A DNA stretch of 64,000 nt, taken from positions 124,001 to 188,000 of the forward strand of contig JASANC010003755.1 of NCBI GenBank assembly GCA_030248135.1. The letters are read 5' to 3'. Below the pieces are notes generated by a model that was given only the letters and a program-made list of their open reading frames with translations, searched no databases and was not told the DNA's origin. The position numbers and the translations under genes were made by a program. The stretch's first letter is position 1. Each line of letters opens with the position of its first letter. This DNA comes from Theristus sp. LFF4_11 (Eukaryota; Nematoda; Chromadorea; Monhysterida; Xyalidae). Positions 36,301-46,254 of the stretch are shown piece by piece.

Positions 36301-39300
36301 GCACATTTGCGCACAGCCTTGACGGCTTTTAATTACGTTCTCTTCTGTGGACGGCTTGTTGTTTTGCAATATTTGCCAGACTGTCCACAATGTTTCGTTC
36401 AGTTTCTGTTTTTCCACGTAGTCGTATGTTGCCGTCGGCTAGAATGTCTGCTTGTTTATGTACGTTGCTGTTGGCCACTTCAGTACGACGACACAACAGT
36501 GATTACCTCTGCTGCTGTTGCACTCGCACGCTTTTGCTGTGTTGGTGGATTTGGGCTGAGCTGAGGAATAGAGAATGATGCCGTGAGGTGATGTGCTCAC
36601 AAAACAGGTGTCCGCCGAATATTGTTTACTGATTTTCGCTCAGGTAATTTTGTAATTGCTTCGTCTGCATCATGCGATCTCACAGCCTCCGCTTTTCTCT
36701 TTGATTATTCAGTTCCATTTCTATTTTTACAGATTTTCTCGTTATCATTACTACTGATCGACAAAATAATAGTGAAATTCAGTTAGGTAACACTGCGAAA
36801 GTGAAACCATAAAAACGTAATGAACCAGATCGAAAACAGTCCATTAGTAATGAACTTGACTTTCGAACGATCATCAGCGAGTGCTGGCGCTTGCAACCAG
36901 CCGCTGAGCAGTAGTAGTAGCTCTGCGCTGTACCATCGACTTAGCCCCTATTCAACTGCAACAAAGCATCGAACTGAGCCGGTCTCAAGAACACAACGAC
37001 CGCGAACGCTACATCGGAGACCATTTGCGCACGTTGGCTGCTGTGTGTTGCGAGTGGGCATGTTGCTGCTGCTGTTGATTGCGTCAACACAAGCACAATC
37101 CATAACAACGCACAATCAAACGACCATCATCATTACAGCTGACAGTCCCTTATTGCCATATCCGTTTGTCTTCAATGACTGTGAGTGAAGCGCAAACGGT
37201 TTTCTAATTTCGATTGACACATTAAAATGGAAGTGGCCATGAGGAAAACGATCAGTCGTGCGTGGTTTAAAAAAACAAAAAAGTGTGACACATTGCTTTG
37301 ACGTCCCTGCCATGTTGGTTAGGTCAACATCAAAATCACGAATTTTTAGCTGTCACAATTTTCAAATTATGTTTTTTTTTCAGCTGATCCTATGCAGCCG
37401 CGCGTCGAGGCGGCCGCCGTTGGCAAGGATCACATCAACGCCACCTGGCATCCGGGTACATTCGACAACGAAGAGAGACGCCCCGTAGGCAACACGTCCT
37501 ACTTCAAAATCAGAGAACATGGTACGTTGGCTCCGAAGCGGGGTTTTCCCGAGGTGTTCCAAGATTTTGATTGTGGGTATTTGTGCGCTGAAAATTTTGA
37601 GTTATTTTAAAGATGTATCTGAAATGCAGTCGTCCGGACCAACCCACCTACTTTGTAGTAACCCCACCCCAGCCAAGCCACTCGCTGGCACAAAGACAGA
37701 AACGGTACGTCACGCAAACGACGCTCAAGTCATAGAGATTTCGATTGAAATTATTTCTAATGTTTTGCGTGCATGTGTCACTATGACTGTAGCGTGTGGC
37801 GCCCCATAATTAATAACAACAAGTCAGCTTGTGTGAGAAGGAATTGCGTCGACATAAACGGAAATGCAAACGTATGATTATTGGCGCATATTTCGAAAAC
37901 GCATTATGCATTTTGGCATTCGCCTCAATGCAGTCGTGCATGTTTCGAATGGGCGTGTCAATTTAGCATGCGCCATAATGTTATTTCACGTTTGTTTACC
38001 GATTACCGAGTGGACAACAGACACAGAACATTTCTCCACCGCAAGCCCACCTTTCTGATCTGCCGCACAGTTTTTGTTTCACTCCAGTTTTCGCAGCAGC
38101 CCACCCACATTACTAGTAGTTGTTTTGTTGCGTTATAATTTGCGCTTGAATGGAAATTCGGAATGCTGCCAAAAAACATTAAGCCACCGCATTTTCACGG
38201 CGGCGCGTAATGTGTCGCTCGAACAGCGCGCGTTTCGGTCTGTATCTCTGTCTCTGGTTTTCTGTCATTTCTAAATGAACCATGTAAAAATGTTGCGTTT
38301 TTGGTGTGTCAGTTTACGAGTGGCGCATTTGTGCAATATGGAAATGCAGTCGTTAACGTGTGTCCGTTGATTGGTTGCTTTCGTTTGTCTCACATTCGAT
38401 CCCCACCAGTTCCGTATTGGTCGCCAGAAGTATTGCTGCGCATGCATTCAATCGCCCATAACCGGCAGCATGTCGCTCGCGCACGTCATGTCGCACTTGT
38501 TGACCAGCCTGTATTTCTCCGGCAATGGCAATTCTTTCAATAACTCAACGATCTTGCCAACTGGTATGTGAAAATAGTGCTGTGTGAAAAAGAGGCCTTT
38601 GAGAGAGACTTTTTTAAAAATGGGGCAAACACTGACAGGGACCCTGTCAGCCGATTTGCGCTGGTCTACTGATTCTCGGTGCGTGTTTTCAGGAACGGAC
38701 GACGACTGGCAGATCGTGCACCCGGTTCGCAACAACTTCACGGCGCAGCTGAAAGGCCTCGAGTCGGGCACGCAGTACGAAGTGGTCGCCGTCAGCGTCA
38801 TCCAGCTCGATGGACAGCAGCCGAAGAAGAGCGAGTCCGCAATGATACTCGTCACAACCGACGGCGAACGTACGTTCTTTTGCAGTGTTCGGGTTTCGCG
38901 TTTAGGCTGGATAGGTTTTTTCTGGTCGGTGTTCATTTATCCGTCTTGTGTCGCGTGATTTTCTGTGCACTTGTCTTGTCCTGTGTGTTTTTGTTCAGTC
39001 AAATCAACGTTCTTTTTTTTCTTGTTCGTTGTTCCATGTTCTTTTCAGCAGAATTAGTGTCTGTTGGTCGGTTGTTGTTGTTATGATTTCGAAGTTTTGG
39101 TTTGATTTTGGTTGGCTGAATAGCGTTTTTTAGCCGGTGCCAAGCCAGCAGCTCCATTGGTCGTTACATTCCGTGAAAACGCTGAATTCGCCACAACCAC
39201 CATCAGCAGTGCGACCACTGCCGCAAGCAACCAGTACGCCTTTCTAAGTACCACACTTCGAATGCGATGGCCAAATGGCGCCCGCCTGTGGACGTACAGC

Positions 39301-41297
39301 CCTCAGGCGATCACAACCTCCAATGTGGACCAGGGCACTGGCAGCACTGTTTACGATGGAACGGTCACCCCTGGACCAGATGAAGATCACTTAGAGTTGA
39401 ATGATGATGTTTCATTTGATGGTGCTAGTAACTGCACCATTGGACAAGCCGGAGCGGACGGTCGCATTAAGCCGTGTGCTGAGCAATGTAAGTGCAGCTG
39501 CTTAGCAAAAACGCATTTTTGGTTTGCGGTTTCGGCAACCTCCCGGGGCGTGCTGTTCTGCCACACTAATGTATTACCTGTTTTTACCGCTTTGCTTTCT
39601 CAGTTTTACCTTTACCTGTAACAAGCAGCACGCTAGCACGTCCCTAGGGTTATGGTTTTGCCCGTGCTCACCCGCAGAAAAAAATGCAAGTTTCCCACGG
39701 TGAAAGCGACTGTCGGTTTCGGCTTCCTGGTGTTCTTTGTTTCTTGTGCATGGCAGTGATTGTGTCTGTTTCTGTGTGATGTCTTGTGTCTCCGTGTCAG
39801 GTCCTATCTCTCTCTACATGCTGGCTTGTAAAAAAGGTCGAACTTCAAAAAGAGTTAGAAAACCGAACGAACCCACGTTTTCATTGGCAGGGCGCCCCGC
39901 GATGGCCGGCTGGTGGTGGCTGATCATTCTGATTGCGATCATCATTCTGCTGATCCTGATCCTCTGTATTGTCTGCGCGATCTCGCGGAATCGCGGCGCG
40001 AAATATCCGGTCTCTGAAAAGGAACGCGAGCAAGGCCGCGAGCCGATGCTGGGCAAGGACGAAAAAGGCTTCGGCGAGTACTCGCAGCCGTGAGTGATGC
40101 TGATTTTTGTCTTGTTTTTTTGTAGTTCAGCGAATATGCGATTACCTCCCGTGCCACTCGCCCGTTCAGCTTTGTGATGCCTCTTGAGCTGCTGAATAGA
40201 ATCCTAAAGGACGTAGTCCTGGAGATTGTCAACCCGTATCTGCAGTTCATTAAACGTTTCCTATTTTCGTTTGCTTCACTGCAGTCGGTTTTTGTTTCTT
40301 TTTGTTGCATTATCTCTGAGAACCGTTTTTAGCGGCGACGACGAAAAAGCGTCGCTAAAGAGCAAACCGGAATCCGAGACGGACAGCATGGCCGAGTACG
40401 GCGAGGGAGACGTCGGTCGATTCACGGAAGACGGCTCCTTCCTTGGTACGCTGTTCGAAAAGTTGCGAAACACGCATATTTTCTGACAACTAACTGCTGT
40501 TTGTCTGGCCAAGTCAATTGTTTTTTTCTTTTCTGCTCCCAATGTTAGACGAGGCAAAATAAGTGACTAGGTAACAATCGTTTGGATGTGTTCTCTGCAA
40601 GGCAACGTAGTTGTATTGGCCTGGCTCACGTGTCCATCCTAGTGTCTTGTACTTGTTATCCTTCTCAACTAGCCGCAGTCGTCATTAGTAATTCAGTTCA
40701 GCAGTTAAGCTTAGAGTTGACCAGTCGTAGGCAGCTAAATTGAGTGTGAATACCAAATTCCGTTTTTTTTGTTTTCTTTTTAATTTTTGTAGTACACGGA
40801 CAGAAAACTTTCATACGTCTTAGTTTGCCGTTTAAGTTTTCAAAACGATCAGTAAAATGGTTGAATAATAATTGGTCTTCCCGTGCTATTCCGTCAGGGG
40901 CCAGTTTTCTGAAACTTAGCAGTAGTGCTACACCACTGAGCGCCTGAATAAATTCCTGAATGAATAATTTTCAGTTCCTCATTTCACGTTGAAAGGCATT
41001 GGTGAATCGGTTTGCGTGAAAAACGGAACTGATGTTTTATGATTTCATATTGAGGTGTTCAGTTGTGTATCACTACTGGACCACTAAGCTTTTATAAAAC
41101 TGGCCTCAGTATCTTTTTGTTTTGGACAAAAACCGTTTTTAGAAGAACCGTACAAAATGCCACACTGTTCTCAGCCGTCCTCCTTTGCAGGCGTTTACGT
41201 GCCGAACAAGATGCTCGTGTCCACGGCGCCCTCTGGCGGCCCGGCCGACGTCGCCGTTGATCCAAAACAGAAACCAAGTTTATCAACGTTCGTCTAG
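15351..41297 (+). CDS. sax-7: L1CAM/neuroglian-family adhesion receptor (SAX-7-like), long form
   Basis: Exons: 15351-15798, 21579-21780, 22066-22259, 22516-22709, 23013-23154, 24025-24124, 24453-24637, 24841-24966, 26058-26234, 26617-26910, 27204-27321, 27704-27876, 28293-28603, 28888-29263, 29548-29666, 29915-30158, 30362-30484, 30626-30832, 37384-37521, 38693-38869, 39134-39487, 39891-40089, 40333-40445, 41191-41297. All phases agree and give 1606 aa. Six Ig domains (about 165-783, each with the YxC motif), five FN3 (785-1349), a Thr/Ser-rich juxtamembrane stretch (1350-1467), a TM at about 1473-1495, and a tail with [14 protein letters not shown] [24 protein letters not shown] (ankyrin-binding motif, usually FIGQY) and C-terminal STFV, a class I PDZ ligand. 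Family role: homophilic neuronal adhesion linked to ankyrin-spectrin. The first exon places 118 residues before a hydrophobic signal; Met119 (15705) is an equally plausible start (1488 aa). The first 5.8-kb intron is the least certain join. The exon 6 acceptor (24025) was chosen by phase; 23983 and 23989 also fit. Confidence 0.88.
15705..15798 (+). CDS. sax-7: Signal-peptide exon segment of the long SAX-7-like form
   Basis: From Met119 of the exon the sequence reads MRASLSG then a hydrophobic run [15 protein letters not shown], ending at CCGCAG|GTGCGG. The split codon G|GC joins the next exon at 21579 to read [10 protein letters not shown]. This is a better classical signal peptide than one starting at 15351, where 118 polar residues would precede it. 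The upstream ATG at 15351 has A at -3 and an in-frame TAA just before it (15336-15338). The region 15351-15704 may therefore be a translated N-extension or 5' leader. Confidence 0.6.
15799..21578 (+). other. Large first intron of the SAX-7-like gene
   Basis: The donor is GTGCGG and the acceptor TTTTGCAG. The 5.8 kb contains no frame with recognisable domains. Notable low-complexity stretches are GGGTGGGTGGGG near 16880-16900, GTCGTCGTC near 19370 and GTTGTTGTT near 19660. First introns of this size often carry enhancers, but no specific site can be named here. Confidence 0.5.
23772..24124 (+). CDS. sax-7: Alternative first exon: short (4-Ig) SAX-7-like isoform
   Basis: An ATG at 23772 (G at -3, G at +4) opens a frame continuous with the Ig3 exon, with no splice needed. 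Residues 1-34 form a textbook signal peptide: polar [11 protein letters not shown], hydrophobic [17 protein letters not shown], then IGA|QP. About 50 residues with coding-like GC3 ([10 protein letters not shown]...) lead into YVTPSEM of Ig3. The exon ends at 24124 in phase 2 and joins 24453 as TA|T (Tyr). With exons 7-24 the product is 1297 aa: Ig3-6, five FN3, TM and tail. C. elegans SAX-7 is known to have a short four-Ig isoform, which supports this reading. In the long form the same exon is entered at an internal acceptor (24025). Confidence 0.8.
27972..28161. mobile_element. About 190-bp MITE-like element, copy A (in SAX-7-like intron)
   Basis: The ends are inverted: TTAGTTTTTCGTCCGTACGC near the left matches the reverse complement of GTGCGTACGCACAAAAAAAC near the right, with outer TTTAAGGCG / CGCCTTTAG. 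The core CCATAATGCATTAAGATAGC and TTTCTAAATCGCGTGGCCAT are shared with copy B at 34.98-35.16 kb in the same orientation. It lies wholly in the intron 27877-28292, directly before FN3-1. No coding capacity. Confidence 0.8.
29975..29992 (+). other. Furin-like basic cleavage site in FN3-3
   Basis: Within exon 29915-30158 the codons read Arg-Arg-Arg-Val-Arg-Arg followed by Ser, residues 1074-1079 of the long form. This fits the proprotein-convertase pattern R-X-R/K-R. L1-family proteins in several phyla are known to be cut in the third FN3 domain, so this is a likely processing site. Cleavage would leave a membrane-bound fragment with part of FN3-3, FN3-4/5, TM and tail. Confidence 0.65.
34978..35163. 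mobile_element. About 190-bp MITE-like element, copy B
   Basis: Same orientation and core as copy A at 27972-28161 (GACGTCGTTCTAAAT, CCATAATGCATTAAGATAGC, TTTCTAAATCGCGTGGCCAT). The termini are GTTTTTTTGTCCATACGGAC on the left and GTGCGTACGCACAAAAAAAC on the right. Copy B has more substitutions in the left terminal repeat than copy A. It is non-coding and probably mobilised in trans. Confidence 0.8.
36820..37180 (+). CDS. sax-7: Alternative first exon: minimal SAX-7-like isoform (FN3-5/TM/tail)
   Basis: The frame opens at ATG 36820. After about 75 Ser/Thr/Arg-rich residues comes a hydrophobic run [15 protein letters not shown], resembling a signal peptide with possible cleavage after TQA, then an HNQT glycosylation sequon. 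It ends ...VFND with donor T|GTGAGT at 37181. The phase-1 T joins CT at 37384 to give Ser (ND-S-DPMQ), directly into FN3-5. With exons 19-24 the product is 482 aa: one FN3, juxtamembrane region, TM, FLGVY motif and PDZ ligand. Phase, signal-like segment and strong donor support it; transcription start evidence is absent. The long polar N-extension before the hydrophobic run resembles the exon at 15351. Alternatively the hydrophobic segment could act as a type II signal anchor. Confidence 0.6.
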
Positions 41298-43484
41298 CCC
41301 CATCACCAACATCTGTGTTCAGCAAAAAATCACGCCGAATATCTTTCTGTCGAATGTTTTTTCTCGGAATTGTTTTTTTTCTTCGAAGTTACGTCACTTG
41401 CTTGAACAATAACTGCGGTACATTTCCAAGTATGCGGATTTACTTTTCCCAACTCTCTCCCCCGCCCCCACTCCCTGATTGCTTTTGTGTAAAGCCCAGT
41501 CGTCCAAGTTATCGTTTTTGGTTTTGTGTGAATCCATTTTTGAATGTCAACTTGAATTATCGTCCGGGCCTTGTCTAGTCACACTGTCATCAATGAGCAC
41601 ACAAAATGATTGAATTTGATTTGTTTGCGTTCGATTTTTGTTTTTGTTCCGTCAAAGTTTCCAGGTGGCTTCGTTGTTTTTGGCTTGTTTTTGTCACTGA
41701 GTTAGGCAACAGTTTCGTCGTTAATAGCCGTTTTTTGCTGTTTGTTTTCTTGTAAACTTTATTAAAAGTCTGTGTTTTGTGTGACCGCAAAACTCGAAAT
41801 TGTTGATAGCAGTGTGTAACCGTTATTATTATTGTTCGTTGGAAATTTGATGATGAAAACTCCCGGTTTAGCCAACTTCAGATTTATCGTACACACGTTT
41901 GTTTTCTGTTTTTTTATATCTTTTGTGAGAAAAAAATCTGAACAAATCACAGATTTATTTTGTCGCTTTTAAGTATGTTCAGTGTAGATTTATTGGAGGA
42001 GTGCGCGTTTATGATTGCTTATTGTTCGAATTTGATTGGCGTCAGTTGAAACATGTTTGCGCACAAAATTGATTCTATCCATGGATTTATTGTCCTGATC
42101 TTCTCTTTGCCTGAGCGTTTTTGTGTTCTCTTTTGTGTTTTTTTGGTTGTGCAATTGATGACCGATCATTTTTGTTTGTTTTGTTTCGTTGCTCTCTGTG
42201 TGTTTTTTCTTGTAACATCTGTTTCTTTTTTGGTTTTCTCTCCGAAATCCTGAATGGAAAATTTTTAGAAATATTAACGTAACGGAAAATGTAACGTCGT
42301 TTTTTTTAAATAAAGTAGATTGTTCGATTTTGTTCTTGCGTTCTGTTTTGTGAAATCAAACACGCCTTTTGTTGATTCATGTTGCGCTCCCGCTCTGTGC
42401 TGAGAATTTTAATTTTTTTCTAATTTATAAAAAACCGTAAGAATTTTCTATTGTCTCAGTTCAGGCAAACTCTATTCTTCGCGGTTCACGTTCACACATT
42501 CCACGTTGTCGTCGCTTTGCTCGCATAATTTTTACCGAGTATGTTATGTCATAATATGGCTTTTGTAACGGAACTTTCTTGAGATTATTGTGTTTTTCGG
42601 GCATGAACCGGAAAGGTTTTTGAATCAGCATAATGAAATGTATCTTCATCACTTAATAGCTTATCCTTATTGTAACATTTTTGGAAAGAAATGATTTTTT
42701 TAACGTTTCAGGTTTTCATTGTTTAAAAAACGCGAGCTTTGGTAGGTAAGAACAGTTGTTGAAGGAGAACACAGACGCATGTTTTTTGGTTCATTGCACT
42801 GCCATTTCTGTTTTTTGTCAAAAAAACGTGGAAACCGACTGGAAAAAAGCTGTTGGCACAAAAATTTGAAAGGTCTAATGTGGTTGGCATGAACGCCGTG
42901 GAACGTGGAACTTTCTTGTTTGTTTTTTCTCTCTCCAGTGTTAGTTAATTTTTGTTCTTAGTTTTTGTCTTGATAACTCTCATTACGATTATGATTATTA
43001 TTGATGACACGGTATTTTTACGCAAAAGAAAATAAACTATTGCGTTCAAACTATTGGGAAAGGATGCATGTGCTTGGATTTGGAACAAAAATTTGAAAAA
43101 AAATGTAATGAAGTAAATCAGTGATCCACTTTTGAGTCTGCATAAGAAAACGAACCTTGCATTTTTTATTTTAGTTTGGCGCCCATGCCCTCAATTTCGT
43201 TGGAAGGTTTTTGCCATAAAGTTGAATTGCTTTACTAAAATTGAATTGCCTATTGTATAATACACGTTGGAATATCGGATGTTCAAACCCTCAATGTTCA
43301 ACTCATCGTTTATCAAGTCATCTACTATTCAAAGTTTTAGCACACATGCTTGAGCGCTGCTAACCGTCAAGACCATACATCACACAACGAGACACCACAA
43401 TAAAACTTGAACCAGCGTTTGTTTTAACGACGCCGAATGAAGCAAATCAATGAATCAAAAAACAAAATTGATTTTTCTATGATT
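41298..43484. other. SAX-7-like 3' UTR and intergenic DNA
   Basis: The strand is T-rich. A candidate AATAAA poly(A) signal for the plus-strand gene lies at 42309-42314, about 1 kb after the stop; no closer canonical hexamer was found by eye. No gene recognised between this and the neuropeptide gene's stop at 43485. Confidence 0.5.
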
Positions 43485-44538
43485 TCATGCAAAACGTCGT
43501 TTTGCGAACTTTCGTTTTGCGAAGTCGTCACTCTCAGCCTGGTACGCAAAGTCACGGCCTCGTTTGGCGAAGCGGCGGGCGAATCTGGCGAATTCTGAAA
43601 TGGCTCTGTTGTTTTTTTAGCCAACGAAAGTTAAATTCAGCAAAATAAAATGCAAGTAAAGAAACTTACTACCACCATCATCAAGTTCAACCAGGGCAAA
43701 CTTCTTTCCTGAAAATAAGCATTGCAGCGTTTCAGACAAGATTGTGAATATTAATTGGTTCAGAAAAAAATAAGAAAGACTTGCGTCCAACGAACCGCTA
43801 TATGCGAAATCGTCGTTTGATGGATAGAAAGCGAATGCTAAAAAAATAGAAATCAACAGTGTGGATGAAAAGACGTTGAAATGCAATCAGTCAAACATAC
43901 TGTCAAAATGACTTGCAAACCCATGGCAAAATTATGTATATTTCGCCAGGCTTTGGTTTGTGCATCCATGCAGCTGATCACTCCAACTTACCGAATTTGT
44001 CGTTGGATCTCTTTGCAGCAAAATCGCGCGTCTCTGTAAATGGTTGAAAATGATTGCATCCTCTGCAAGTTCCATCAATAACTTTTATTGTGAACAACAA
44101 CACTAAAATAATATCTGACCAGGAAACTGACCAGCATCAATTTTTTAATCTTGGTCAGTCAGTATCTTTAATAAACGGTGCTTACTGACCAAGGGGTGTC
44201 AAATTTTTTTGTCAAATGTCAAACCAAGGAAGTTCGGAAATACAAGTGTTTTTAGTGTTTTTGTCCCATTTTTGTTGCTGGAACACGGACACCGGATGTT
44301 CGAACACTTTTTTAGCGTGCCGCAGTGCTTCTCGGCCGGAAAAAAGTTTTCGGCCCCCCATCCCCCTATTTGCGGACCTGGTCCGAAGTATAGCGCACTA
44401 ATATAAGCATCGCAAATTTCGGAATTGAATTCATTCCTCAATAAAAAACGGAATCCAACCGGCGGTGTCTGCAAGCGTTTTCGAGGTCAGCAAAGCCAAC
44501 AGCGCCACGACGCAACAGACCATTTGCACGTTGTTCAT
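43485..44538 (-). CDS. Neuropeptide-like precursor with FA-KR repeats (NLP-20-like)
   Basis: Five minus-strand exons: 44538-44460, 44033-43992, 43837-43796, 43708-43670, 43594-43485. All introns are phase 1 with acceptors tttacag, tttttag, tttcag and tttcag. The product is 103 aa. Residues 1-23 are a signal peptide (MNNVQMV, then CCVVALLALL, cut near TLA|D). The mature part is cut by dibasic KR/KK sites into units ending in FA or FAA: DTAETRDFAA, SNDKFAFAFYPSNDDFAYSG, a unit ending KFARFARRFA, GRDFAYQAESDDFA, KFA and a terminal RFA. From memory of the family, C. elegans NLP-20 yields peptides with FARFAR and FAFA endings, so this is the closest match. SG-KK could give an amidated serine. Exon 3 could instead end at 43781 (donor GTCTTT, also phase 1); GTTCGT at 43796 was preferred. 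It would be secreted from neurons via dense-core vesicles. Confidence 0.75.
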
Positions 44539-45208
44539 TGTTGCCGGAGTTTTTCACCGAATTCAATTTGCAGTTTTGCGTATGACAAACAGTCGGTTGC
44601 TAAAACAATCACGGGTTGTTGTGGAAATGACTGCAAAACGTTGAACGAAGCGCTTTTATAAGCAGCAAGAGACATAAAAACGGCTTCGCTAAAATTTTCG
44701 TTGCCGTCGTAAATTTGTGGTCATCCTGTCCGCCCACTTGAAATCATGAACAAAATAAAGTCATTCAGCATCAGATGCTTTGATTTGAGGTCATACTTGA
44801 AAGCTACACAAAAGAAGCAAAAGGATCATGCAAAGCTGAGTCGCAGAAGGCAAACACGCAAAACTGGAACAATAAAACTGCACGCAACTTGTGGGCGGCC
44901 GAGATTTTCGTCATGGTTTTGTTATATTTTTATCACCCCTCTCCGTTTCTGCTGCACGCATCACCACGATTCGTCTTTCGTGATCAGTACCGGACGTTTG
45001 GGAAAGTTTCGGATAATTTTACATTGAATTAGAAACTGCGTCAGTGTCACAATATCAAACAAAGTGTACGACTTTCAAAGACTTTCAATTTACAGAACTA
45101 ACTATTTTGCAACAATTGTAAAGCTGCCAAATATTATATTTATTTAGTTACTAAGTGGAACAACAAAGCGAAGCTTTCAACAAAAGCGTAACAAACGGCA
45201 CATCATAA
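44539..45208. other. Intergenic region between the neuropeptide gene and the LRRC20-like gene
   Basis: This should contain the promoter of the minus-strand neuropeptide gene and the 3' end of the LRRC20-like gene. A minus-strand AATAAA (plus-strand TTTATT) lies at 45139-45144, about 65 bases past the LRRC20-like stop. I see no other element. Confidence 0.55.
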
Positions 45209-46254
45209 TCACATTCGAAATGTACAATTTGAATGTTGTTCCATGAACAGCGTCAACTTCTCGCGGCACTCTTCTGACAACGGATTGCCTTGAAGCACGA
45301 TCTCACGTTTGACATTCTCAGCAACGGACAGTCGATCAATGTTCACGTCTAAAATGTGACAAACGCCATCACGTTTCGGTGGTAATCGATCAAAAAAGCA
45401 GAAAAATTGAACACTTAAAAGTTACACAACTCATGAATCGTATTCAAAACTGGTCATGCACAAATCAGTATGTTGTCTGGGCGGAAAAATCTGCTAGAGA
45501 ACGATATGCGCATTGAGAAAAACGAGACTACTAAAACGTCTAATTCAAAAATCGTGTTCCACGCATGTTTTAGTGGTCGTTTTAGTGGCCCATTTTCTCA
45601 GTGAACAACCACTGTTACCAGAAATTTTGTTGTTCTGAACGTCCAGCGACTCAAGGGTGCCCAACTGAAGCAGGCAATCTGGCACGACGTTCAAGCAGTT
45701 CCAACTGAGATTCAACCTTCGAAGCGACGTCCAATTCTGAATGTCAGCCGGAATGTTGTCGCTGATGTTGTTTGTTGATAAGTTCAGCACTGAAATATTT
45801 ATGATTAATGAAGTACATGTATCTATTCGTTCGAGCGTGTCAAACCGTAATGACGTCATGTACTCTGCGACATGCACTTGTCATGCGCAGCAGTATGGAT
45901 TTTCAATTAACTCGATTCCACAACCAACGTTTCAAGTTCGGCATGTTCTGCATCAACTTTTTCGGAAATTTTGTGAGTTCGTTTCCCTCGAGATTGACGC
46001 CCCAAATCACGTGATCCTTCAACACGAAATACACTGCGTTTGGGACGTACATCAGTTTGCAATGCGATAGATCTGGCAAAAAAGATAAAAAAGGCTAAAA
46101 AAATATTACATAATTAGATAATGATCACTTTTTTTAAGTTGCAATCGTTTATTTAAATAAAGTTTTAAATAAACTTACCAAGGAATCCTTTTTCCTTTGC
46201 ATTATTGCATCGATGTATCACTTGACTGACGCCAGCGCCTGCTAGTTCACCCAT
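45209..46254 (-). CDS. LRRC20: Leucine-rich-repeat protein, LRRC20-like
   Basis: Exons on the minus strand: 46254-46179, 46072-45928, 45789-45619, 45348-45209. The product is about 176 aa, near the vertebrate LRRC20 length (184). It starts MGELAGAGVSQVIHRC; the LRR motifs include LDLSHCKL, VNLEGNEL, LNLSTNNI, LNLSWNCL and LDVQNNKI, and it ends with an Asn/Cys-containing cap. It is probably a cytosolic scaffold; its biochemical role is poorly defined. Exon 2 contains six A (45957-45962) where the LRR frame needs five: with six, the PKKLMQNMPNLK frame is lost and the exon 2 to 3 junction is out of phase by one. The frame is perfect before and after, so this is probably an assembly error or a recent frameshift. 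A poly(A) signal is at 45139-45144. Confidence 0.82.

Larger units (their letters stand above)
30833..37383 (+). other. 6.5-kb intron between FN3-4 and FN3-5
   Basis: The donor is GTTCGT and the acceptor TTTTTTTTTCAG. It contains MITE-like copy B, T-rich and TG-rich tracts, and the alternative first exon at 36820-37180, and so probably an internal promoter just upstream of 36820. No other frame in it has family features. Confidence 0.6.
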
